From assembly GCA_036939355.1 (NCBI GenBank), contig JALLAP010001328.1:1-12214 (forward strand): 12,214 bases of DNA, in the 5' to 3' direction. Origin of the DNA: Thalassiosira profunda. Taxonomy: Eukaryota > Bacillariophyta > Thalassiosirophyceae > Thalassiosirales > Thalassiosiraceae. The translations under genes were made by a program, and so were the position numbers. Below the pieces are notes generated by a model that was not told the DNA's origin, did not search any database, and was given only the letters and a program-made list of their open reading frames with translations. Within the stretch, counting starts at the first letter, position 1. Every line of letters starts with the position of its first letter. Shown in pieces: positions 1-8,300 of this stretch.

Positions 1-10
1 CGAAACTTAC
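1..10 (-). other. Start of an intron (splice donor) in the left-edge gene
   Basis: Read on the minus strand, the sequence after the TGG codon is GTAAGTTTCG, a consensus GT donor in phase 0. The same TGG/GTAAGT junction occurs in the RBBP6-like gene at 3059/3058. The intron continues past the window, so its acceptor cannot be seen. Confidence 0.6.
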
Positions 11-1141
11 CCACGGTGCTGCGAACTGTGCCGACTTGACAGACCAATCCACCACCGGCCTCGTCATAAAATTGCTCTTCGCGATTGGCGCATTTATTGT
101 ATGCGCACCGACAACACCTTCTCCATTTGCAACAGGATACAATGAACAGCTTTGAATGGTATGTGCAAGCAACAGAGGATATGCCTCCTCATCATCGCAA
201 TCTTTGTTGTCTCTTCTTCTATAGATCCACTCGAGCAAAGTACCAATCCCAAACGCCCCGCTTTTCAACTTCCCATCCCCCGCAAATGGCACAGCTGTCA
301 GAGTTGCAATGGCCAACGCCCTCTGTATTTGTTGTTTGTTGCATTTTGCGTTGCCATTGCTGCATTTGAAGGGAGCGAGCAACAACACAGCGTGCTCAAT
401 CAGCCGCAGCAAGCACGGCAGGAGGACGTTCCGGCACAACTCTTCTGTATTCTTTGGCAGCCCGGCCGACCACTGAAAGATATCATTCGCAATTATGTGC
501 ACCGTTCTGCACACATTATCATTGGAAATCTCTTCGCCCCTGCATTCGACAACTGCACACGTCTCAGACATTTTATCAGAATCAGTGGATTGGCCGCATT
601 CTCTCTTCTCCACAGTCCCGTCGGGGGAAGGAGTTGCAGCAGAGTCCCTCAAGAGAGTTGCCAACAGGAGCTCATAAACTTTGCAAATTTTCACCATCGT
701 ATGCAAGGGCAACCTCTTCTCCCCATCGCCTCCATCGTTGATGTCTACGCCCACCGATGGACCTCGTTGCCTTTTGAGGCAAGGGTGGATTGTGGATTCG
801 TAGCAGCATATCACCGCCCGTGCCGCGCGCAGCGATGCATTCCCAACCTCCTCTTGCCCCGACGATGAAACGGAACGAGCGCTCACTTCGAGAAGTCGTT
901 TATGCCAAAAGGCACAGACGGGGGCGAGCTCAGGCATCGGCCCTCCGAGCGTGGAGTCGAAATATATATAGGGGGTCGACTCCTCGGAGTGTGCACATGA
1001 TGTGTCACCGCCGCCGCCACCGCAAAAGTCCGCATCCGCGGGCCCCGACGCCGAAGTCGACGCATAGTGAACAGGGTCAGAATAATGCTGGACTATCGAC
1101 GTGCAGGCTTCGTCGGCGGTTGCGCCGAGATCTTTCGCCAT
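11..1141 (-). CDS. Unrecognised protein, first exon, 3' part beyond window
   Basis: A reading frame on the minus strand runs without a stop from the ATG at 1141-1139 to the left edge: 377 codons to a TGG codon ending at 11, followed directly by a GTAAGT splice donor. The frame stays open upstream of this ATG. I chose 1141 because its context (gccATGG) is a good eukaryotic start; the in-frame ATG at 937 is an alternative. The first ~115 residues are low complexity (Gly, Ser, Ala). The rest looks like an alpha-helical soluble protein with several cysteines, for example a hydrophobic helix around NVLLPCLLRLIEHAVLLLAP. I do not recognise a family and assign no function. The 238-codon plus-strand frame at 152-868 uses the same codon boundaries read antisense and is judged a shadow. 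The evidence is the long open frame plus the donor. It could be a chance frame, but 377 codons without a stop makes that unlikely. Confidence 0.62.
943..989. repeat. Inverted repeat with 14-bp arms
   Basis: Left arm CTCCGAG (943-949) and GAGTCGA (954-960), separated by a 4-nt bulge, pairs exactly with TCGACTC (976-982) and CTCGGAG (983-989). The loop is the 15 nt at 961-975, AATATATATA followed by five G. The repeat lies inside the proposed first exon of the left-edge gene, shortly upstream of the alternative ATG at 937. Confidence 0.7.
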
Positions 1142-1669
1142 GGCGTCCTTACTTTGAGTCCCCGCCAGCGCCAATCCCGAGCCTCCCCTTTCCTCTACAT
1201 GTAAAGGAATCAATACTAATTTTGGAGGGGCCCAAGTGGGCTCAGCGAGAGCGCCCGCGCGCAGAGGCAGGAGGGGAGCTAAAGGGGGAGCGAGCCGCAA
1301 GAGACGAGGCAGGAGCAGGGGCGAGGAGCAGAGGGGGTGGCACGTGGCACGACGTGGCGGTAAGGAGTGCAGATCGAGGCGCTACAATGGTGGTGGCAAC
1401 GGCGGTGACGTTGGCGGAGACTGGGGAGGAGATCGGGCACGTCTTGCAATTGCCGAGATAGGGGGACGGCGTAGCAAGTGGCGAGTTGCAATCGCCCCTC
1501 CGCTCCCCATCCGCAACGTGGCCCAACAACGTCCCATCAGATGATGACCATGCGTAAAACATCGCTGCAGGCTGGAATCAAACACGGGCAGAACCACCGA
1601 AACAAAGCACGTCGCTCCTCGCCCATCCAACCCTCGCGGGCCATACCCTCTTCTTCATCTTCATCCATC
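1142..1669. promoter_or_regulatory. Divergent intergenic region with G-box cluster
   Basis: No convincing gene lies in these 528 bases. They separate the start of the minus-strand left-edge gene from the start of the plus-strand lipid kinase. The middle (about 1240-1350) is strongly purine-rich on the plus strand. At 1338-1360 there is a run of ACGT-core motifs: a palindromic CACGTG (1341-1346) inside GTGGCACGTGGCAC, then CGACGTGGC. A CRE-like TGACGT is at 1406-1411. These cores are known targets of bZIP and bHLH factors in plants and algae; their use here is inference. The last ~60 bases before the kinase ATG are a pyrimidine-rich TTCTTCATCTTCATC stretch typical of a 5' leader. The kinase frame is open back to 1478, so part of this region could be coding. 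Confidence 0.45.
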
Positions 1670-2473
1670 ATGCCTACGCTGCACCTCTCGCGCCGCGTCC
1701 AGCACGCTCTGACGGGCCTCGCGTTGCTCCTGGTGTCGTACATTATACCGGCCTATCCCGTCGGATTTGCGCTGCTGGCGGCGGCCACCGCGGCGTTCTA
1801 TCGCGTGCATGCGAAGAGGGTGCGCAACGAGGAGTGGGACGAATGGTACCTCGAGCAATTCGGGGCGCTGTTGAGAGAGCACGAGCGGGGCAGTTGGGAG
1901 GAGGCAATCGCAACCGGCGACGATGGCTCTACTCCAACAACACGCAAACGAAAGAGGAAAGCCAATCCTGCCCTGCCTGGAGCGCCATCAACAAGCGGAC
2001 GGAGGAGGAAAGTGCAGCCTGCCCTCCCGGGAGCATTCTACTTCCTCCTCGGCGCGGCGCTATCAACTCTCTTCTTCTCGACGGCCGTGGCACGAACAGC
2101 GTTGCTGGTGCTGTCGATTGCCGACCCCATTGCCGGAGTGGCGGGCGTGTGGTGCAGCGGAAGAGGATGGAACATCACGTGGAAGCGATTATTTTGTCGC
2201 ATACGCGGGAGGGATGATACCGCAGACGAAGGGCCGACGGTGGCCGGATCTGCCGCGTGCGCTGCGAGCACCGTCGTTTGCACATACTTGTACATTCCTT
2301 CGAGTGGATTGTCCCTGTCACTCGGCTCGCGTATCTGCGTGGGTGTGTTCACTGCATTCGCGGAATCGATCGCTGGGAGGCATTTGCCGTTGCTGGGACA
2401 TGTGGCCGACGACAATTTGCTAATACCGCTGGTGGCGGGCGGCTTGATTTGCGTGCTGAACGAGAACAGATAG
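1670..2473 (+). CDS. DGK1: CTP-dependent diacylglycerol/dolichol kinase family membrane protein
   Basis: A 267-residue, multi-spanning membrane protein resembling yeast Dgk1, which makes phosphatidate from diacylglycerol and CTP in the ER. Visible family features: RRVQHALTGL at residues 8-17, followed by hydrophobic segments to ~43; PALPGAFYFLLGAAL at 117-131 entering the next membrane segment; SIADPIAGVAG at 149-159; AESI at 231-234; and ADDNLLIPLVAGG near the C-terminus (246-258), the best family signature. A long charged insert (residues ~45-115) sits between the second and third hydrophobic stretches and includes a basic RKRKRK run. The ATG at 1670 places the first family motif close to the N-terminus. 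In-frame ATGs at 1478, 1541, 1544 and 1550 would add a Ser/Arg-rich, acid-poor leader that could be an organelle-targeting peptide. Dolichol kinase or phytol kinase are the alternatives within the superfamily. Family assignment is good; substrate is inference. Confidence 0.75.
   Translation: MPTLHLSRRVQHALTGLALLLVSYIIPAYPVGFALLAAATAAFYRVHAKRVRNEEWDEWYLEQFGALLREHERGSWEEAIATGDDGSTPTTRKRKRKANPALPGAPSTSGRRRKVQPALPGAFYFLLGAALSTLFFSTAVARTALLVLSIADPIAGVAGVWCSGRGWNITWKRLFCRIRGRDDTADEGPTVAGSAACAASTVVCTYLYIPSSGLSLSLGSRICVGVFTAFAESIAGRHLPLLGHVADDNLLIPLVAGGLICVLNENR
1955..2038 (+). repeat. Two degenerate 11-codon repeats, 51-nt period
   Basis: Inside the kinase, RKANPALPGAP (1955-1987) recurs 51 nt later as RKVQPALPGAF (2006-2038). 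At DNA level the copies share most positions, for example AGGAAAG and CCTGCCCT. The second copy is the one that leads into the conserved membrane segment; the first lies in the charged insert. Confidence 0.75.
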
Positions 2474-2680
2474 CATTGTTGAAGAGAATACACATTCATT
2501 TCATCTCATTGGAAAGTACCATAGTATCTTTACTTGAGTTACTATCCTGGCTTCTCCTTGCAATGACACTCGCAGATGCGTGCTAGCCTCGACAACAAGC
2601 AATGCTATTGTCCAGCGACCAGACTTAAGTGGAAATCTTTAGTCGTTCGATCGATCGATCGTCGTAGCCTGGCCTTCATC
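2474..2680. other. Convergent intergenic region with TCGA microsatellite
   Basis: The stops of the lipid kinase (plus, ending 2473) and the RBBP6-like gene (minus, ending 2681) face each other across 207 bp, so both 3' UTRs must lie here or overlap. A short perfect tetranucleotide run, TCGATCGATCGATCG, is at 2647-2661. No RNA gene or clear terminator is seen. Confidence 0.6.
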
Positions 2681-5136
2681 TTAGTAGCGGCCGCCCCTTC
2701 CCCAGCCGCCTCGCCCCCTGCCTCCGTCGTAGCCCCTCCCTCCATGAAACCTTCCAGGACCACCTCCGCGCCCACCTTGGTATTGAGGGTTGTATCCCCG
2801 GCCACCTGGAGGAGGTCCTCCTCGGCCGCCCCAGCCTCCTTGCTGTCCGGGAGGGCTGCCCATCTCCTCTCGGGGGCGCTTCCTGTTCCAGTCGCCGCCA
2901 CCGTTGTTGTCGCCCTGAAATGAAGGAACAAGGAATGAGAGATGGAGGACAAAGGGTGAATGACTACTCTCTAGAACGCCCGAAGCAATACTATTTTGTA
3001 TTGTTCTATTGAAGTAGGTTGGAGAGGAAATGAAAGCAATGCAAACAACGTCACTTACCCATTGTGGACCCCTCTGGTAGCCGCCGCGGCCTCCCGGATA
3101 GCCCTGAGGCGGAGGACCGCCGCGCCCGCCGCCGGGATATGGCTGCTGGGTGGGATATCCGCGCCCGGGCGGCCCGCCGCCCCTTCCGGGAGGGTAGAAC
3201 CGACCTCCGGGGCCTCCCGGACCGCCGGGCCCGCGCCCCCCTCCCCGTCCCATGTCGCTGTACGAGCCGGGCGGCCCCGGTCCGGGCCCGCCTCCCCTTC
3301 CCGGCGGTGGCCCGCCGCCCATCATCTGCGGCGGCGGTCCGCCGACGTTGGCCGGCGAGGCCATGCCGCCCCCTCCTCCCCCGGCCGGTCCCAGCACGTA
3401 GCCTGCCGGCGGGCCGCGGCGCTTGGGAGGCTCCTTCCGGACTTGGCGCGCCGCGGCGGACGCCTTGGACGGGCTCGCGGCACCGCTCCCCTCGCCCTTC
3501 TCCTTATCGTCAGAGGACTGAGAGATAGGCGCAGTACTGGATTGTTCATTGTTACCGTCTTTCTTCCCCCCGCCGTCGTTCGATGTGTTTGCAGCGGGCG
3601 ATGCGGAGGTCTCCTTCGCGTCGTCGGCATCCTTTTTATCGGACTTATTATTATCCTCGGGTTCGATGGGTGCGTCGTCCTCTTCCTCCTCGTCGGGCTC
3701 GTCGCCGGCCACGTCGAAGACGTCTCCCCCGAACTCGTCCTCGCCCCCGAAGAGGTCGTCGTCGCCCTTTTTCTGCTTCTTATTGGCTTTTGTTTTCTTA
3801 CCCGAGACGATGCCGTCGCCGGCGTCCTCCAGGAGGTCGTCCTCTTTGGCCTTTTCCTCGGCGGCGCGTTTCTTGGCCTCCTCTTCCTCCTCGGCCTCGA
3901 TCTGCTTTTCAATGGAATCCATCTTTTCCATGACGCTATTCACAAAAGCTTCGGCGGCTTTGCGCAATCCCACGTTGGGAAAGAGGTCGTCCGGAGACAC
4001 GCCCTCGGTGCCCGTTAGGGGACATGTGAACCCATTTTTCGTGAGGCCATCCCGAATGCAAGATTCGCACGTCGGCCTGACATTAGTAAGCGAGATGACG
4101 TTAGCGATCAATCATGTGCACATCATATGCGCAAATTACACTCATACAATTACAATCGATCAACTCACCTTCCCTCGGTGTCCCACGGGACGAGCATCGC
4201 GTTCTTCACAATCCCATGGCAAATCCCGCACTGCAAATGATCGGGAATGGTGGTGGCGGTCAACTTCAGGGCGTAGTCCAAATCCCTCCGTTTGCTCGCG
4301 TCCGCGAGGGACTGTCCCCCCGCCCGATTGACCAGGGCCTGGAACCCCTGCGCCGACGGCTGGAGCTGCGCGGCGAGGTCGCCCCCCTCCTCCCCCACCC
4401 CCTCCCCTCCCTCGGTCGCGGTAGTGGCGGTCGTGCCCAAATTTAGGAAGGTGCGGGGAATGCCCGTGGCCCGTTTTTTGGGCTGCACTATCGCCTCCTG
4501 CTGCCTTAATTCCGGGTCGGCGTTGGGACGGTACCGGCCCATCGGCCCGGCCATCATGGGCGGAGGCTTGGCGAATTTCGGAGGGGGGCCCTGCCCCGCC
4601 ACCCGGGGATCCCGGGCCCTCACCGCCCCTCCCCCGCCCGCGGTCGCTCCGTACACGCTCCCGGCCTGGTCGGTGACGGCCCGTAATGCCTCGAGCTCCT
4701 GGCTCTCGTCGACGGCGGCGGGGGCGGACGCGTCGAGGAACTGGTCGTCCCCGTCGCGGTCGCGGCTGCGGATGGTGTAGAAGCCGTCGGAGGCGGGGGC
4801 GCCCCCCAGCCCCAGGTTGGAGGGTGCCCCCGCCATGGCGCCCCCGGGCTGGGCCATGCGGCTCAATATTCCCCGGCCGCGCTCGGCGGCGACGCGCCGG
4901 ATGATGACGCGCGTTCCCCGGGGCAGGATCATGTTCTCGTCGTCGTAGACCTCGTTGGTGGCGGCATTTTGGATGGCCAGGTCGAATTCGAGGGTGGTGT
5001 TGGATGCACTCCGATCCATATTTTTGGCTTTGACGATGGCTTGTTTTATATCTAAGAGCCGCGCCGAGGTGCCCGGAAGAGGCAGCGTCTCGAAGTTGGT
5101 CCCCGAGCGGAACTTGTAGAGGATGGTGGACGCCAT
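2681..5136 (-). CDS. RBBP6: RBBP6/Mpe1-like polyadenylation factor with DWNN domain
   Basis: Three exons: 5136-4169, 4076-3059 and 2914-2681, together 2220 nt or 739 residues. RBBP6/Mpe1 proteins belong to the nuclear cleavage and polyadenylation machinery and have E3 ubiquitin ligase features. Residues 1-81 are a ubiquitin-like DWNN domain (starts MASTILYKFRSG; LAIQNAATNEVYDDENMILP; ends RVIIRR). Family motif GIPRTF is at 225-230. A RING-like domain at ~298-360 contains CGIC (303-306), CESC (326-329), FTCPLTG (339-345) and VSPDDLFPNVGLRKA (349-363). An acidic, Lys-rich coiled segment follows, then a long Gly/Pro/Arg region ending in RGG repeats (final residues RGRGGWGRGGRY). The CCHC zinc knuckle usual in the family is absent: exon 1 has no cysteine other than CGIC. 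The RING lacks ligands for its second zinc. The start has context cgacgATGG and the DWNN domain begins at once. It diverges from INTS7 across 250 bp. Confidence 0.88.
2915..3058 (-). other. Intron 2 of the RBBP6-like gene (144 nt, stop-free)
   Basis: Donor GTAAGT (3058-3053) after TGG, acceptor TTCATTTCAG ending at 2915, phase 0. The inserted 48 codons contain no stop but are hydrophobic and aromatic, unlike the RGG-rich sequence on both sides. Splicing joins GPQW to GDNNGGG and restores the low-complexity composition, the main support for the intron. Confidence 0.85.
4077..4168 (-). other. Intron 1 of the RBBP6-like gene (92 nt)
   Basis: Donor GTGAGT (4168-4163) after GGAAG, acceptor GTCAG ending at 4077, phase 2. 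Splicing joins EG with RPTCESC and completes the RING-like domain (CGIC...CESC), which supports the junction. An in-frame TGA lies at the donor, so retention truncates the protein. A TACTAAT branch-point-like motif lies unusually close to the acceptor. Confidence 0.88.
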
Positions 5137-5386
5137 CGTCGGCGTGTCGGGATGTGGAATGGGGGGGGGGCGGTAGGGAGAGGGCGGCGGACGCCCTGGT
5201 TGTTGAGCACTGAATGAGCACCAACCTCAGAGTGAGGAGCACGAGTGGATGGCAGACAGACCGCGCGACTCTCCTTCCTTCCTTCTCCCCCGACATCGCC
5301 GACGGCCCGACATCCGCACGCAAATCCGCACGCCTCTCCCCCACGGCCTCCTCCTCCCCTCCTACACACCAGAACGCGCCGCCACG
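5137..5386. promoter_or_regulatory. Bidirectional promoter between RBBP6-like and INTS7-like genes
   Basis: The two start codons lie 250 bp apart and point away from each other, so both promoters and 5' UTRs must fit here. It holds a run of ten G at 5161-5170 and a pyrimidine-rich plus-strand stretch (about 5265-5370) leading to the INTS7 ATG. The plus-strand frame is open from an upstream ATG at 5249. The 46 residues it would add are Pro/Arg-rich and look like translated leader. No TATA box is obvious. Confidence 0.6.
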
Positions 5387-8300
5387 ATGATCGACGCCGG
5401 AGGTCTAACCACCGCCGAGGTCCGGGCCCAATACGTCCTCCCGCTGATCCGCGAAATGGCGAAAAAATCGGGCCTGGCGGATCGCTTGGGCGCTGATGTC
5501 TCCGGGGCGTCTGCGTCGTCTGCGCAGGCGCGGGCCCCTCCTGCCGGAGGGGTGGAAGTGCGCACGCTGTTTCAGGAAATTGCAGCCGATTGCAATCAGT
5601 TAGGCGCGGTGGCGGAGAACGACGAGGCTACATCGAGGTGTTATGCCGAGGTAAGTGCACCGCGTGATACGATACCCATCTCCTGTGCCTCTCACACATC
5701 GATATCCTGCCTCTCAATTGCTTTGCAGTTGCTCGAGGAAGCCTCCGCCCTCTGTGCCTATTTAACCCCGCAGGAGGCTGCCTTCGTTTCCACAATTGCA
5801 ACGTCGTGCCTGCTGGCGTTCCTCGTGCCCCAGTGCCACTTTCAGGGCTTTCTCCATTCCTACTACGCTTCGGGTGCATCGAAGGCCCCATTGACATCGC
5901 TGGATGAGAGGCTCACTAACGCTACCCTCTCCAATCACAACGGTGCCTCCGGTGGCGTGTTTCCGTACTCGGCGTCGCGAATGGGATCGCTCGTGGCAGA
6001 TGACGACCTCTTCATCGCATCTTCCTTTCGCAAATTTCTGGTCCAAGGGCTGGGCCCGTTCCTTTCGTCCGGCCTTGCCTTCGGCCAGTACTCGAAGGAC
6101 GATATTCTATCCACAGATAACGATGCAGGTCTTGATATTTCTTGCGACGAGATATTGAAGCGAGCGGGCTTCGACTTGGTGCAGCTGCTAGCGATGGCAA
6201 TCTGTCCCAATCCTCTGGCGATGGAAAGCAGCGCCGTTTCGTCGACAAATGCGCCTTCATCATTATCGATGGAGGCTGACAAGGGCGCGGGAGGCGAACA
6301 GGTTGAATTGATTGAGGTTGGACGGCTCGCGAGTTCTACGAGGCCCTTCTCCTTTCAGCTGACGTACTCGGATCGATTGCAGTTGGTGCGGCTGTGCGCA
6401 GATTTGGTCGTTCCCGAGGGCGAGGACGGCGCTGCGTACGATGTTGGAGGTGGCGCTGAAGCTAACTCGACAAGCATTGGCCCCAGTGCCAATGAAAATG
6501 GAGGCAAAAAGAATACCTTGCTCAGCGCTTCACTTCGTCAGCTCCGTTCTTCGCTATTTGGATTCGCCTCTTATGGCGCACACGCCGAAGAGGATGCCCA
6601 AATTGCCTACGAGGCGCTGGCCAATGTAGCTATCAACGAGGGAGATATTGCTGCAATTCAAGCCGAATTTCAGCGTTTGCTGGAGGCGACCCTTGCCGCG
6701 AGATCAGGATTTCTTGCCGAGGCGCTGGGAGGCTGTTTGGCAATAATGATCACTCGATACAACGGCAGCAGGGAGTACGCCGATGGTCCTTTCGTCAGAC
6801 ATGTACTAGGAGTGTTGGGAGAGTGTATCAATGAAAACGCAAGAATGGGCATGGCCGATCCCAACAGAAGCGACCAACTATTGGCCAGCGCGAAGGGTTA
6901 CGAATCCTTGTTGGAAGGGACTTCGGCCAAGCGCCAAAAGGTCGAAGGTACGACATCTCAGCCAGAGAGATGCAAGCCCTACCACCTCGTTGCACTGCTG
7001 AAGGCGACGGAGCCACTGTTCTACTTCATCCTGAACAGCAACAATTTGGGGCCAACGAACGAAGAAGGATTTTTACTGGAAACCAAAGCAAAGTCCCAAC
7101 TGATTCGGGACATCGCTGTCTTGCTCTGTTATCCGTCGAGCATGGCTGTTGTCCAATCAGCTGCCAAATGCTTGGCGCTGGCACTCTCGTACCACGGAAA
7201 ATTTGTCGCGGAGAAGAGCAATGTGAAATATCTGTTTCGGCTTACGAAACAAGCTCTCTCTGATTCCTCTGGATCGGCCGAAAAAGTGCAAGCTTTGAGA
7301 CCACTCATCATCACCGCGTCTACGCAATCGGCATCATACGCCGTGAGCTTGCTTTCGTTTGCTATCAGTGCATGTCCAAAGAGTGAGGTCGCATGGAAAA
7401 TTGCGAGTCTGCTTGCTTTTGCTCGCCCCTCGGTAGCGTCAGAGAGACTGGCTGAGCTAAAAGGCAGCTCCCAATGCTTCGAGCAACTTGGAGAGTCGGA
7501 GCGCGATGAAATCATGACCCGCCTTTCTTGCACGATGGCATCGTACCAAAACTCATCATTGGAAGCAATGGAAGAACTCGTCTCTCTGACCGCAAAGATT
7601 GACGACCATTGGACGCTGTACCAACTTGTCCGGTACTCTTTCGGGACGAGCAACTTTGGCTTTGCGCGCCGCCTCTTGGAAGGTCGGCGGCTGCCGGAGC
7701 GTTGCTCCACGCAGCAAAGCTTCCTGTGGCTTTCAAGCCTATCAAAATTGGCTCGAGCGGAAGAGATCTTGGGCATCAAAGGGGCTGTCGGGATCTCGAA
7801 GTCGTTGGAAGAGCTCAACTCTTGCCACTCCCTGCTCTCGTCGTTAGCAGCCTCGAGCCAGAAATTCGGGTTTCAGCTTGAGTTTGTGCGCGTCAGGATT
7901 GAGCTTCTCAATCTATGCATGATCACTCGCTCGCTGTGCTCAGAAAATATCCTGACTGGAGGAAGTGGTTCGGCCAGGTCAAAGCTGCATCACCAGACAT
8001 TATCCAGAAACTTTGGAATGCTTCAATCGCAATGCATCGATCTTTATCGACTCTTTGGGCTCCACTACTGTCAGCAAACGCGGTCGGCTCTACGCACGTT
8101 CATTGCACTATGCCATCTGATGAGCGACGTTGTTGACAAGATGATTGCGAAGCCAAATGGGGTAAAGGCCCGACCTGCCATGTTGGAGCAGGAAATGAGC
8201 AAAGATGTTTCTCCAAAAGGCGATGCTCGATATCCCATCACTTCTTTGATGGCGCAGATCAGATCAGGCGTCTTGGAAAAGCAAGCGGGAGATCCACTAT

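Noticed and set aside
152..868. 238-codon plus-strand frame
   Set aside because: It shares codon boundaries with the longer minus-strand frame (377 codons, open to the edge, with a consensus donor). Its protein is rich in Cys, His, Gln and Arg with no recognisable domain.
959..975. ATATATATA as a TATA box
   Set aside because: It lies inside a long open frame and only ~24 bp upstream of the alternative ATG at 937, too close for a normal transcription start plus leader. It is kept only as the loop of the inverted repeat.
1242..1562. Minus-strand frames across the divergent promoter
   Set aside because: Composition is Pro/Ser/Ala-rich from a purine-rich opposite strand; no domain, and the region is better explained as regulatory DNA.
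2996..4018. 340-codon plus-strand frame, and others at 3064-3528 and 3549-4331
   Set aside because: These are antisense to the RBBP6-like exons. GC-rich Gly/Pro/Arg and acidic codons rarely produce stops on the opposite strand, and the minus strand has clear domains and splice sites.
4160..5344. 394-codon minus-strand frame in another register over the RBBP6-like first exon
   Set aside because: Its sequence is Arg/Gly/Pro low complexity, whereas the overlapping frame encodes a recognisable DWNN domain.
5249..5386. N-terminal 46 residues of the INTS7 frame from the upstream ATG
   Set aside because: Composition is Pro/Arg/His-rich leader-like and the ATG at 5387 has a better context. Treated as probable 5' UTR, though not excluded.
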